The notes below the pieces were generated by a model. The model saw only the letters and a program-made list of their open reading frames with translations, had not been told where the DNA came from and made no database searches. A stretch of DNA of 64,000 nt from Silvibacterium bohemicum. Lineage in GTDB: Bacteria > Acidobacteriota > Terriglobia > Terriglobales > Acidobacteriaceae. The stretch spans positions 310,001 through 374,000 of the forward strand of contig NZ_LBHJ01000019.1 in the NCBI RefSeq assembly GCF_001006305.1, in the 5' to 3' direction. The position numbers and the translations under genes are program-made. The stretch's first letter is position 1, and each line of letters opens with the position of its first letter. This document shows, piece by piece, positions 53,619 to 63,500 of this stretch.

Positions 53619-55836
53619 GGTCGACCATCTCGGGCTGGAGCTTACGCCGGGTGCTGAGCCAACCGGGATTTTCAACGTAACGGAGTGGGCGCCATCCGGT
53701 CTGCCCGATGCATCTGTGATCGCAAGGATGGCTAACGAGTTCTTCAAGGGAGCGCCGGAAGAGGGCAATCTGCCTCTTCGCTCGCTCCCGGTCGATTCGC
53801 CACAGGACGCCAATGCATCGGCGTCTGTGCCGGCGACTGCTCCGGCTGCTCCCCCTGAAGTTTCATTGCCATCTAACCCGCATTTGCCTGGAGCCCCGGC
53901 AAGTGCGGGCCCGGCAACTGCATCTCCGGTCTCAGCGCCAGCGCCCGTAACGGCGCCTGCGTTTCCAGGCCTATTCGCCGACGCTGTTCCGTCGCAGGCT
54001 GTCGGTGAGTTTCCTGCATTCTCGTTTCTGCAGGACGCTCGCCCCATCTTCCCCGAACGCGGCGCGCCCAGTCAGAATGCGTACCCGGCCGCAAGACCGA
54101 TCGGGGAATTTGTCCCTGAGAAAAAAACAGCGGGTGGTTATCCGCTCACTCTTGAGAACGAGGCTTTGCCGCAAATCGAAGGATTGCCGCAGCCGCCACA
54201 CCCTGCACCGCCGGCAACCTTCGGCTTCGTCGACTCGTCCGCGATGCCTGCATTTTCTTTCATGGAAGAAGCGCGGCCCTTGTTTTCTTCCTCTCCGTTT
54301 TCTTCTTCTCCGTTTTCTTCTTCTTCTTCCATCCCAGGACCCGCTCCTGCAATACCAAAACCTCTCCCTGCAATACCAGGACCTGTTCCTGCGGCGCCAG
54401 GCGCGGATTTGACGCCAGTCGCGGCTAAGCCTGCAGCGGGTAGTCCCCAGGCACGCATGGAGATCCCCGGATCGATGTATCCGGCAGGTGCGCCTTCGTT
54501 CGGCTTTCTTCAGGAGACGCGCACGATTTCGCCATCAGCCGGGCAGACTCAACCAGAGCCTGCGGGTATCGAGCCGAATGTGCCGCATGAGTTGAATCTT
54601 TCGTCCTACTCGTTCGACGCGAAGGCTCTCAAGCGCGATTTTCCGATCTTGCGCGAGCGGGTGAATGGCCGTCCTCTCGTTTGGTTAGACAACGCGGCTA
54701 CGACGCAGAAGCCGCAGAGCGTGATCGACCGGCTCAAGTACTTCTATGAGCACGAAAACTCCAACGTGCATCGCGCTGCGCACGAGCTTGCCGCGCGAGC
54801 CACGGACGCGTACGAATCAGCGCGCGAAAAGGTGCGGCGCTTTCTCAATGCGTCTTCCGCACGCGAAATCATCTTCGTCCGCGGTGCTACCGAAGGCATC
54901 AACCTCGTAGCGCAGAGCTGGGGACGGCGCAACATTCAGAAGGATGATGAGATCGTCATCACCTGGCTAGAGCATCACGCCAACATCGTTCCATGGCAGA
55001 TGCTCTGCGCGGAAAAGGGCGCGAAGCTCCGCGTTGCTCCGGTGGACTCAACGGGCCAGATACTCCTCGACGAATACGAAAAGCTGCTCGGACCGAAGAC
55101 GCGCCTGGTCGCGCTGCCGCAGGTCTCGAACGCGTTGGGTGTTGTTCCGCCGGCTGTTGAAATGATCGAGGCTGCTCATCGTCATGGGGCGAAGGTTCTG
55201 CTCGACGGCGCCCAGTCGGTGTCTCACATGCGTGTCGATGTTCAATCGCTCGACTGCGATTTCTTTGTCTTCTCGGGGCATAAGGTCTTCGCTCCGACCG
55301 GCATCGGCGTTGTGTATGGCAAGCCGGAGGTCCTCGAACACATGCCGCCATGGCAGGGCGGCGGAAACATGATTCAGGACGTCACCTTCGAGAAGACTGT
55401 CTACCAGGCTCCGCCGCAGCGCTTTGAAGCCGGCACAGGAAACATCGCCGACGCGGTGGGACTGGGTGCGGCCATCGACTATCTCGATCGCGCAGGCATG
55501 GCCAATATCTCGCGCCATGAGCACGGGCTTTTGGTGTACGCGACCGAGCAGCTGCAACAGATACCCGGGCTAAAAATCATCGGGACAGCCAAAGAGAAGG
55601 CCGGCGTTGTGTCCTTCATACTGGACGGCTTTCGCAACGAAGAGATCGGCGACTATCTCAATCGCAACGGCATTGCAGTTCGCTCCGGACATCACTGCGC
55701 GCAGCCGATCCTTCGGCGCTTCGGCCTGGAGAGCACGGTCCGTGCGTCGCTCGCGCTCTACAACACGGGCGAAGATATCGAGGCGCTCGTTACTGCGATC
55801 TGGAACCTGCGACTCGGACGCACTTCGATCGCTTAA
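53602..55836 (+). CDS. Encapsulin cargo: SufS-type cysteine desulfurase with long disordered N-terminal extension
   Basis: Residues about 336-744 form a group II (SufS-like) PLP enzyme that takes sulfur from L-cysteine: VWLDNAATTQKP, HRAAHELAARATDAYE, the PLP lysine in FSGHKVFAPTG (K561) and the catalytic Cys in VRSGHHCAQP (C699). Residues 1-335 are Pro/Ala/Ser-rich and probably disordered, with three copies of a PAFSFLQDAR-like motif at 138-150, 216-228 and 298-310. In Family 2A systems this extension directs loading into the shell. ATG 53602 lies 17 bases inside the end of the shell gene; an upstream ATG at 53581 is possible. The extension is longer than the roughly 200 residues I recall for the cyanobacterial enzyme. 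Confidence 0.95.
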   Translation: MSTPSKVDHLGLELTPGAEPTGIFNVTEWAPSGLPDASVIARMANEFFKGAPEEGNLPLRSLPVDSPQDANASASVPATAPAAPPEVSLPSNPHLPGAPASAGPATASPVSAPAPVTAPAFPGLFADAVPSQAVGEFPAFSFLQDARPIFPERGAPSQNAYPAARPIGEFVPEKKTAGGYPLTLENEALPQIEGLPQPPHPAPPATFGFVDSSAMPAFSFMEEARPLFSSSPFSSSPFSSSSSIPGPAPAIPKPLPAIPGPVPAAPGADLTPVAAKPAAGSPQARMEIPGSMYPAGAPSFGFLQETRTISPSAGQTQPEPAGIEPNVPHELNLSSYSFDAKALKRDFPILRERVNGRPLVWLDNAATTQKPQSVIDRLKYFYEHENSNVHRAAHELAARATDAYESAREKVRRFLNASSAREIIFVRGATEGINLVAQSWGRRNIQKDDEIVITWLEHHANIVPWQMLCAEKGAKLRVAPVDSTGQILLDEYEKLLGPKTRLVALPQVSNALGVVPPAVEMIEAAHRHGAKVLLDGAQSVSHMRVDVQSLDCDFFVFSGHKVFAPTGIGVVYGKPEVLEHMPPWQGGGNMIQDVTFEKTVYQAPPQRFEAGTGNIADAVGLGAAIDYLDRAGMANISRHEHGLLVYATEQLQQIPGLKIIGTAKEKAGVVSFILDGFRNEEIGDYLNRNGIAVRSGHHCAQPILRRFGLESTVRASLALYNTGEDIEALVTAIWNLRLGRTSIA
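54281..54412 (+). repeat. Low-complexity tandem repeats in the cargo extension
   Basis: TTTTCTTCTTCTCCG-like units encode the SSSPFSS run (residues about 229-243), and CCTGCAATACCA-like units encode the PAIPxP run that follows (about 247-266). Such repeats can expand or contract and change linker length between motif copies 2 and 3. Confidence 0.75.
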
Positions 55837-55881
55837 GTATCCTTGCTCACGCGAAACTTCAAGGAATGTCGATTAAGAAAA

Positions 55882-55918
55882 GGCATCAGGGCGCAAGCGA
55901 CGCCTTGATGCCTTTTTT
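55882..55918 (+). terminator. Intrinsic terminator of the encapsulin operon
   Basis: GGCATCAGGGCG and CGCCTTGATGCC form a 12-bp stem (one G-T wobble) with loop CAAGCGA, followed by TTTTTT. It lies 45 bases after the desulfurase stop and closes the operon. AAAA upstream means it may also act on the minus strand. Confidence 0.92.
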
Positions 55919-56019
55919 CGGGTCTCAACCGATCCTGATCAGACAGCCGGATTTCCTGCTGCCTCTTGAAATTGGATAACGACGCGAATCGCTATCGGAT
56001 GCCGACGTCAAGATAGACA

Positions 56020-57150
56020 TTATTCCGATGGAGTCGAAACTTCGTGACGTGGCTCCGGCCTGCGGCTCGCGGCACGAGCATACTGTACCGGCCACGTGAT
56101 TTGCTGATGCAGTACCTCGGCAGCGTGCAGCGGCCAATAGGGATTGCGAAGCAGCTCACGCGCCAACAGGACAAGATCGGCTTGGCCCGAGCGGACAATC
56201 TGGTCAGCCTGCGACGGTTCAGTAATCATGCCGACAGCTGCGGTCGGAATGCCAGTCTCTCTGCGGATAGTTTCCGCATGATGGACCTGATAGCCCGCTC
56301 CAACAGGAATTTGCTGGGCAGGATGATTGCCGCCGGTCGATACATCCACAAGATCGACTCCCTCGTTTTTCAGGAGCTTGGCAAATTCCACCGACTGCGG
56401 AAGATCCCACGAAGAACCGAGTGATTCCGGAGCCCAGTCTGTCGCGGAGATGCGCACAAAGACCGGAAGATGCTGCGGCCACGCGGCACGCACCGCCCGG
56501 ATGACTTCGAGTGGGAAACGGGCGCGGTTTTCGAAGCTGCCGCCGTACTCATCCGTGCGTTGATTCGAGAGCGGCGACAGAAATTGATGCAGAAGATAAC
56601 CGTGGGCAGCGTGGACCTCGACTAAATCGAACCCTGCCTCGCGCGCACGACGGGTGGCGGCAACGAAGTCAGCGACAACCTTATCCATGCCAGCACGATC
56701 GAGTGCGGTCGGAACGCCATAAGCCTCGTCGAAGCGTATCGCGGAAGGAGCCACAGGCTGCCAGCCGCCCTCCGCTGCAGGAAGAATGCGCGCCGTCTCC
56801 CACGGAATGGCCATGCTCGCCTTCCGGCCGGCGTGCGCGAGCTGCGTGCCGGCATAGGAGCCGTGCTGGTGGAGAAAATCGGTGACACGTTTAAGGCCAG
56901 CGATATGGTCATCGTTATAGATGCCGAGGTCCTGAGGGGTGATGCGTCCCTCCGGGCTGACCGCATTTGCCTCGGTAATGACCAGCGCCGCTCCGCCGAT
57001 CGCGCGGCTGCCGAGATGAACAAAATGCCAGTCATTGGCAAAGCCGTCCGTCGAGGAGTACTCGCACATGGGCGAGACGGCGATGCGATGCGGAAGTGTG
57101 AGGCTGCGTAACTGAAGCGGAGAGAAGAGATGGCTCGTCGATTGGTTCAC
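56020..57150 (-). CDS. Old-yellow-enzyme family NADH:flavin oxidoreductase (YqjM-like)
   Basis: This 376-residue FMN TIM-barrel protein has SPMCEYSSTDG (Cys that tunes FMN in the YqjM class), QLAHAGRKAS, HAAHGYLLHQFLSPLSNQRTDEYGGSFENRARF and a C-terminal R-rich phosphate site. These enzymes reduce activated C=C bonds with NAD(P)H. It lies between the encapsulin operon terminator and the NRPS operon on the same strand as the NRPS; a tailoring role is possible but unproven. Confidence 0.92.
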   Translation of the reverse strand: MNQSTSHLFSPLQLRSLTLPHRIAVSPMCEYSSTDGFANDWHFVHLGSRAIGGAALVITEANAVSPEGRITPQDLGIYNDDHIAGLKRVTDFLHQHGSYAGTQLAHAGRKASMAIPWETARILPAAEGGWQPVAPSAIRFDEAYGVPTALDRAGMDKVVADFVAATRRAREAGFDLVEVHAAHGYLLHQFLSPLSNQRTDEYGGSFENRARFPLEVIRAVRAAWPQHLPVFVRISATDWAPESLGSSWDLPQSVEFAKLLKNEGVDLVDVSTGGNHPAQQIPVGAGYQVHHAETIRRETGIPTAAVGMITEPSQADQIVRSGQADLVLLARELLRNPYWPLHAAEVLHQQITWPVQYARAASRRPEPRHEVSTPSE

Positions 57151-57291
57151 AAAAATTGGATGCGCGAGAGCAGTTTTGGAATCTGGAATCGTGGCTCAAA
57201 TAAATCGGACTGACTCGGACTTGTCTCGGGTTCAGGCGCGTCGATAGGCACCGGAGCTGATGGCGGCAGCATAAGCTGCCGCCACTCTTCC

Positions 57292-57519
57292 TCAAGCCGT
57301 CTGGGGCTTATTCTTTTCCATGTCGCGGATCAGGCTTGCCGGGCGCATGTCGGTCCATGTTGCCTCGATCCAGTTCAGACATTCCTGACGTTTTCCTTTC
57401 GGCCCCACTGGCGTCCAGCCGGCCGGCACCTCCCGGAAGCCGGGCCACAATGAGTATTGGTTTTCATGATTTACCAAAACGAGATATTCCGCGTTTTCGT
57501 CTTCAAATGGATTGGTCAT
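57292..57519 (-). CDS. MbtH-like protein (NRPS adenylation chaperone)
   Basis: This 75-residue protein matches the MbtH family: NPFEDENAEYLVLVNHENQYSLWP, PAGWTPVG and WTDMRPASL, with the conserved Trp residues present. MbtH proteins bind adenylation domains and support their folding or activity. Its start overlaps the NRPS stop by four bases (ATGA), so it is coupled to the NRPS and presumably serves it. Confidence 0.95.
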   Translation of the reverse strand: MTNPFEDENAEYLVLVNHENQYSLWPGFREVPAGWTPVGPKGKRQECLNWIEATWTDMRPASLIRDMEKNKPQTA

Positions 57520-60500
57520 AGGTTTTCTCCTTGTAGATACGCTTCGAGTAGTCGTCCAATCACCGGCATCTGCAGCGAATGGACAATGTCGTTGTGATCA
57601 CAGTCGATCATGCGAGTCCGAATCTCGCCGGTGACGTAATCCTGCCAGCATTGCGGTGAAAGCACATGCTTCTCGCGAGCCGCCACAAACAACAGCAGAT
57701 CGCCCCGGAAGATCTCCCGACGGAAAGTCCAGCACAGCCGGTAGTGATGCTTCCAGACTTCCACGACGCGGCGAGTGTGTTCCACATCCACGGCGGCAAG
57801 CGCGCCCGCCCCACGCCCCGCCATCTCAATCAGGGTCGCCAATTCGAATGGGCCTTCGGCCGAGGCGTCCTGGTTGATACCGATATGCTTCGCGATGTAA
57901 CCAAACAGCTGCTCGTCGCTCGGCATGGGCAATTCACTCGCCCCCACAGGTGGATAACTATCGAGCGCCGCGAGCAACGCGACCTCTTCACCTTGCTGCT
58001 GAAGTCTGCAGGCAATCGCATGAGCCACCAGACCGCCGAAAGATCCTCCCAGCAGGTAATAGGGACCGGTCGGCTGGAAGTCGCGAATCGCGGTCAGATA
58101 ATCGTCCGCCATCTTGTCGATGGTTTCGGGAAAAGGATCGTCATTCGCAATTCCGGAAGCCTGCAGCCCATAGATCGGCCTGCGATTCATCTCCCGCATC
58201 AGCCCGGCGTAGCACCAGCTCAGCCCTCCGCCGGGATGGATACAAATGAGCGGGGGGAGATCGCCGCTCGTTCTCAAACGAAGGACCCTGGCAAACGCTG
58301 TTTCGGGGGAGGTCTCCACGCCCAGGCGTTCCGCAAGAACGCTGACGGTAGGCGCTTCGAAGAGCATCTGAATCGCAGCGGGGATCGCAAGCGTGGTTCG
58401 TATGCGACTGACCAGTCGCATGGCTAACAGCGAGTGACCTCCGAGATCGAAGAAATTATCATCGATGCCGATTTGTTCCAGAGAGAGAACCTCGGCGAAG
58501 AGTGCGCATAAAACTTCTTCGTGCGGAGTTCGTGGGGCACGATATGCGCCTTGCCGGGTTGCGGCGCGTCCCGGAGCGGGCAGCGCGTTCCGGTCGATTT
58601 TTCCGTTGGGAGTGAGCGGCCAAGCGGCCAGCGAGATGAGCGCCGACGGCACCATGTACTCGGGAAGTCTCTGCCGCAGATAGTCCAGCAGCGGCGCTCC
58701 TGGATCATCTTCCGGCGCTACGCGGGAGGGAGTGTTGGCGTAGCGGTGATAATGACTAGCTGGGATTGTGGCAGCCCGTTTCGCGGGCCGCCAGCGCGGC
58801 CGGAATACCGCGTCATAGACGCCATCGGCGCTGAATCCGCGCCAGCACATGGGAACACCTGCATCCGCTGCCAGCCGCATCACCGCATCGGGATCCGCTC
58901 CCTCGGTCCCAGCACTCGCTGCACGTAACTGCTCTATCGTCGCTATGCCGCTTTTACCCTCTTCGAATAGCCGTGACGCCGCAATGGACGCCGCAGTCCG
59001 CGCGTCCCGGATGCCGCGAACGCCTATCGCCGACTGCGTGTCTTCCAACAGCAGTTTGAGAACCCGCTTCTGCCATTGGCCCTGCGCATCCCAATCGATC
59101 CAGTGCTTCGGCTGCTCCAGCTCTTCCCATTCACCCAGGCTCATCACCACGTCGTAGCGAAACCGGCTCAACTCGTTGTCGTAAGCGCCCGCCTTCAGCG
59201 AAGGCTCTACCCTTCGCACCTTATCCGAGCGACGCCCCAACTCCTCGAATAGCGCCGGATCGAGCAACAGCTCTTCTTCCCGCTGGCGCGCAACAGTCAC
59301 CCGCTGGCGCAGATCTTCCAGTGACTCGCTGGCACCGCTGCGATGCATCTGAACCGATACGTCATACGCATTCAGTAAATGCAGATTGCGCACGTCGCCA
59401 ACAAAGATGTGCCCGCTCCGCATCGTCACCCGCAACGCCTCGGCCATAACCTGCAACAGGTACTCGACATCTGGAAAATACTGCACCGTCGAATTCAGGA
59501 TCACCAGATCCACGCTGTCGTCTGCCAGAAAACTCAACTCGTGAGCCAGGCCCTGGCGCAGTTCCACGTGGCCAAGCGTCGCATCGTTCGCGACACAATC
59601 GCCTAAATGCTTCAATACTTCTTCGGAAAAATCCAGGCCGATGTAGCGCTCGCAATTCGGTGCGAGACGGGTGAGCAGCAGACCGGTTCCACATCCGATT
59701 TCGAGTACTCGTCTGGCTCCCAGTAGCTGCAGCCGAGCCAATGTCTCTTCCTGCCAGATGCGCATCTCTTCCGCCGGAATCGCCTGACCGGTGTAGCTGC
59801 TGTTCCAGCCGGTAATATCGAAGCCGGCCTCCCTCGGATGACCATCGCCGCTATACGTCGTTTCGTAAAGCTCGCGCCAGTGTTCGATCTGACGAAGCTG
59901 CGTCTGTTCACGTCCGGACGCCGCTTCGCGCGGGATGTAATAGCCCACGAGCTGTTTGCGCTCACCCTCCTGATGCACTCTCACCAGCGCGTCGTGTACC
60001 TGGGCATGGTCCTTGAGCACAGCCTCCACTTCGGCCGGCTCCACGCGAAAACCGCGCAGCTTTACCTGATCATCGACGCGGCCTACAAATTCGAGCGTTC
60101 CTTCGGGACGCCAACGCACGCGATCGCCGGTGCGATACATCCGTGAACCTGACTCATCGGCATACGGGTTGGCCACAAATGAAGATGCCGTCAATCCACC
60201 ACGGTTCAGATATCCGCGCGCCAGACCTGCTCCACTTACATACAGCTCCCCAATCACTCCCACCGGAACCAGGTTCAGAAGGTGGTCGAGCACATACAAC
60301 TGTGTGTTCCCTATTGCTCGACCGATCGGCACGGAAGCGGTGAAATCTGCGTCGGCGGGTATGTGGTAGCAGCAGCTGAAAGTCGTGTTCTCGGTGGGTC
60401 CATATCCGTTGATCAGCTGACAATGGGGATGGGCCTGCTGGACGCGGCGTACACGCTCCACCGAAAGCACATCTCCACCTGCGAGGAGCTGGCGCACTCC

Positions 60501-63500
60501 GGCCAGTGATGGCAATGCGTCATCCACTACCTGATTGAAGAGCCCGGATGTGAGCCAGAGAGTATTTACGCCGTGGCTGACAATGGCCTCGCCGATCTCG
60601 TCCACGGTTGCGAGTCCAGGAGACATCACAACCAGGGTGCCTCCGTTGAGAAGAGCGCCCCATATTTCGAAGGTCGCGGCGTCAAAGGTCAACGGCGCGA
60701 ACTGCAGCATCGTAGTCTGCGCGTCAAGCTCAACGTAGTCTGCACCGCATACCAGGCGCAGGACGGCGCGTCCTGGCACCAGGACGCCTTTCGGCTCTCC
60801 TGTGGATCCGGAAGTGTAGTTGACGTAGATGGGCCGCTCCGCTGCGATCGCTACATCCGGATTATGGTCTGGCTGCTGCTCGACGGCGCTCAGGAAAATG
60901 ACGTGCTCAACGCCGTCGAACAATTTGCCATGGCGGCTGGAAGCTATGACATGGCTCAGGTTGGCATCGGAGATCAGCTGGGCAAGCCTGCGCGATGGCA
61001 AGTCAGGATCGAGAGGAACATAAGCGCCACCGGCCTTCACGACTCCGAGAAGCGCGACAAGCATCTCGAGCGAGCGGTCGAAGCACAGGCCTACCAAGGT
61101 TTCAGGACGAACACCAGCGTCCATCAGGTAGTGCGCGACTCGATTGGCTCGAGTATTCAATTCGCCGTAAGTGAGCCGCTCCGATCCGAAGACTGCCGCG
61201 ATGGCGTTCGGAGTTCGAGCAGCCTGCTGTTCAAATACTTCTTTGACAGACTGCTCCGCCAGATCCGACACAGTGCCGCCAAAGTCGCCAATCAGGTGTT
61301 GCAGTTCGGATGAGTGCAACATGGATAGCCGCTGCACTTCCACGTCAGGAGTGGCCACGACGGAGTCCAGGATCTGCTGATAGTGGGCAGCCATCTGCTG
61401 GACACGCCAGCGATCGAAGAGCCCACGGTTATAGACCCAGATCATGTCAAGCCCATCCGGACGCTCGAAGCCGTGAACTTCCAGATCGAAGCGAACCCGC
61501 AATTCTTCTCCTCCAACCGGCGAGATCTCCAGCCCTCGCAGCCGGCTGGCGCCCATGGGGGCATTTTGCAACGCGAAGATGACCTGGAAGAGCGGCGTCG
61601 ATGCCATGGAACGCTGCGGTGAGAGTTCTTCGACCAACCGCTCGAAAGGCATGTCCTGATGTTGGTACGCATCGAGCGTGGTGCGTCGCACTGCCTCGAT
61701 AAGCTCGCGAAAACTGGCGTTTGGAGCCAGTTTTACGCGCATGACCAGAGTGTTGACGAAAAATCCGATGAGTTCTTCGAGTTGATCGTCCTGCCGGTTT
61801 GCAATGGGCGAGCCGACGACGATGTCCTGCTGTCCGCTGTAGCGCGCCAGCAACACGGCGAAACCCGCGAGCAGCGTCATGTAGAGCGTTGCACCGCTCT
61901 GCTGACCGAGAGTTTTCAGTACAGCAAGCTGGTCCGCAGACAGGCTCACCGCGCAGGCATCGGCGGAGTAGCTGGCCTGCGCGGGCCGGGGATGATCGAG
62001 CGGCAGTTCGAGGCGGGGAGGGATATCCGCGAGCTGGCGCTTCCAGTATGCGAGGTCCTCGCGCAGCGGCTCGCCCTGAAGACGCTCGCGCTGCCACAGG
62101 GCAAAGTCGGCATACTGGATCGCGAGAGGCTTCAGTGGGTTCTCACGGCCTTCGCTGTAGGCCTCATAGAGCTGTTCGAATTCCCGATTGAACACTCCCA
62201 CGGACCAGCCATCGGAAACCACATGATGGCAAGTGCGAAGAAGAATGTGCTCGCCCGCAGTGAGCTTGAGGAGTTTCGCGCGCAGCACCGGACCGCGGCT
62301 CAGAGAGAACGGTTCCTGCCATTCGTTGAGTAGCGCGGTTCTTATGGCTTGCTCGCGCGCCGACTGTTCCAAATCGCTCAGGTCCTCGAAGGCCACATCG
62401 ATGCGGAGATCATCCGCGATCACCTGCATGGGCTGGCCGTCTTCTTCGACAAAGTGTGTACGCAGGCTTTCGTGGCGGTCCACGATGGTTTGAATCGTGC
62501 GTTCGAGCGCGCTGCGATTCAGCTCCCCTTTGAGCCTGAAGGCCTCCGGCATGTTGTATTCGCAACTTCCGCCCTCAAGTTGATCGATGAACCAGAGTCG
62601 CTGTTGCGCATAGGAGAGCGGAAGCTTTTTCGGACGAGCCTGTCTTGCGAGGCCTGCGTGAGCCGGCGTTCCGGCGCCGATTCGAGCGGCAAAGTCCGCG
62701 ACCGTTGCTGCTTCAAATAACGCGCGAATGGGTAGCTCAATTCCCAGTGTCGATCGCACCCGGCTTAACAATCGAGTGGCAAGAAGCGAGTGTCCGCCGA
62801 GGCGGAAGAAGTTATCGTCGAGTCCGACTTGCTGGAGATTCAGTGTGCTGGCGAAGAGTTCGCAGAGGATCTGTTCCTGCGGAGTGCGGGGAGCGCGATA
62901 GCCTCCGCTGCGCTGTCGCGGTGTGGGCAGCGCCTTGCGGTCGAGCTTGCCGTTGGCCGTCAGCGGCATCTCGTCCAGCATCACGTAGTGCTCGGGAACC
63001 ATGTAGTCCGGCAGCCGTTCGCTCAGCGCTCGACGAAGCTCTGCGCCGCCCAGCGCCGCGCCCGCTGCCGCCTTCACATACGCCACCAACTGCCGGCCGC
63101 CGGGCCCGTCCTCGCGAACAACTACCGCTGCCTGCTCCACTTCCGTCTGAACGCGCAGCCACGCCTCGATCTCACCCGGCTCGATGCGGAAGCCACGGAT
63201 CTTGACCTGATGATCCACGCGGCCGAGGAACTCGATCGCACCTTCGGCTGTCCAGCGATCAGTAGTCCAACTGTCTGTAGTCCAACGAACGAGGTCGCCG
63301 GTCCGGTACATGCGTGCACCCGGTTCTGCACTATAGGGATCGGCCACGAAGCGTTCCGCCGTTGCCCATGGCTGTTGCTGATAGCCGCGCGCCAGGCCCG
63401 TTCCCGCTACATATAGCTCGCCCGCGACTCCCACCGGTACTGGCTCCAGCCACGCGTCGAGAACATAGACTCGGGTATTTCCGACCGGTCGTCCGATAGG

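Noticed and set aside
54281-54412. Repeats that could be mistaken for a CRISPR array
   Set aside because: They are short in-frame coding repeats without unique spacers.
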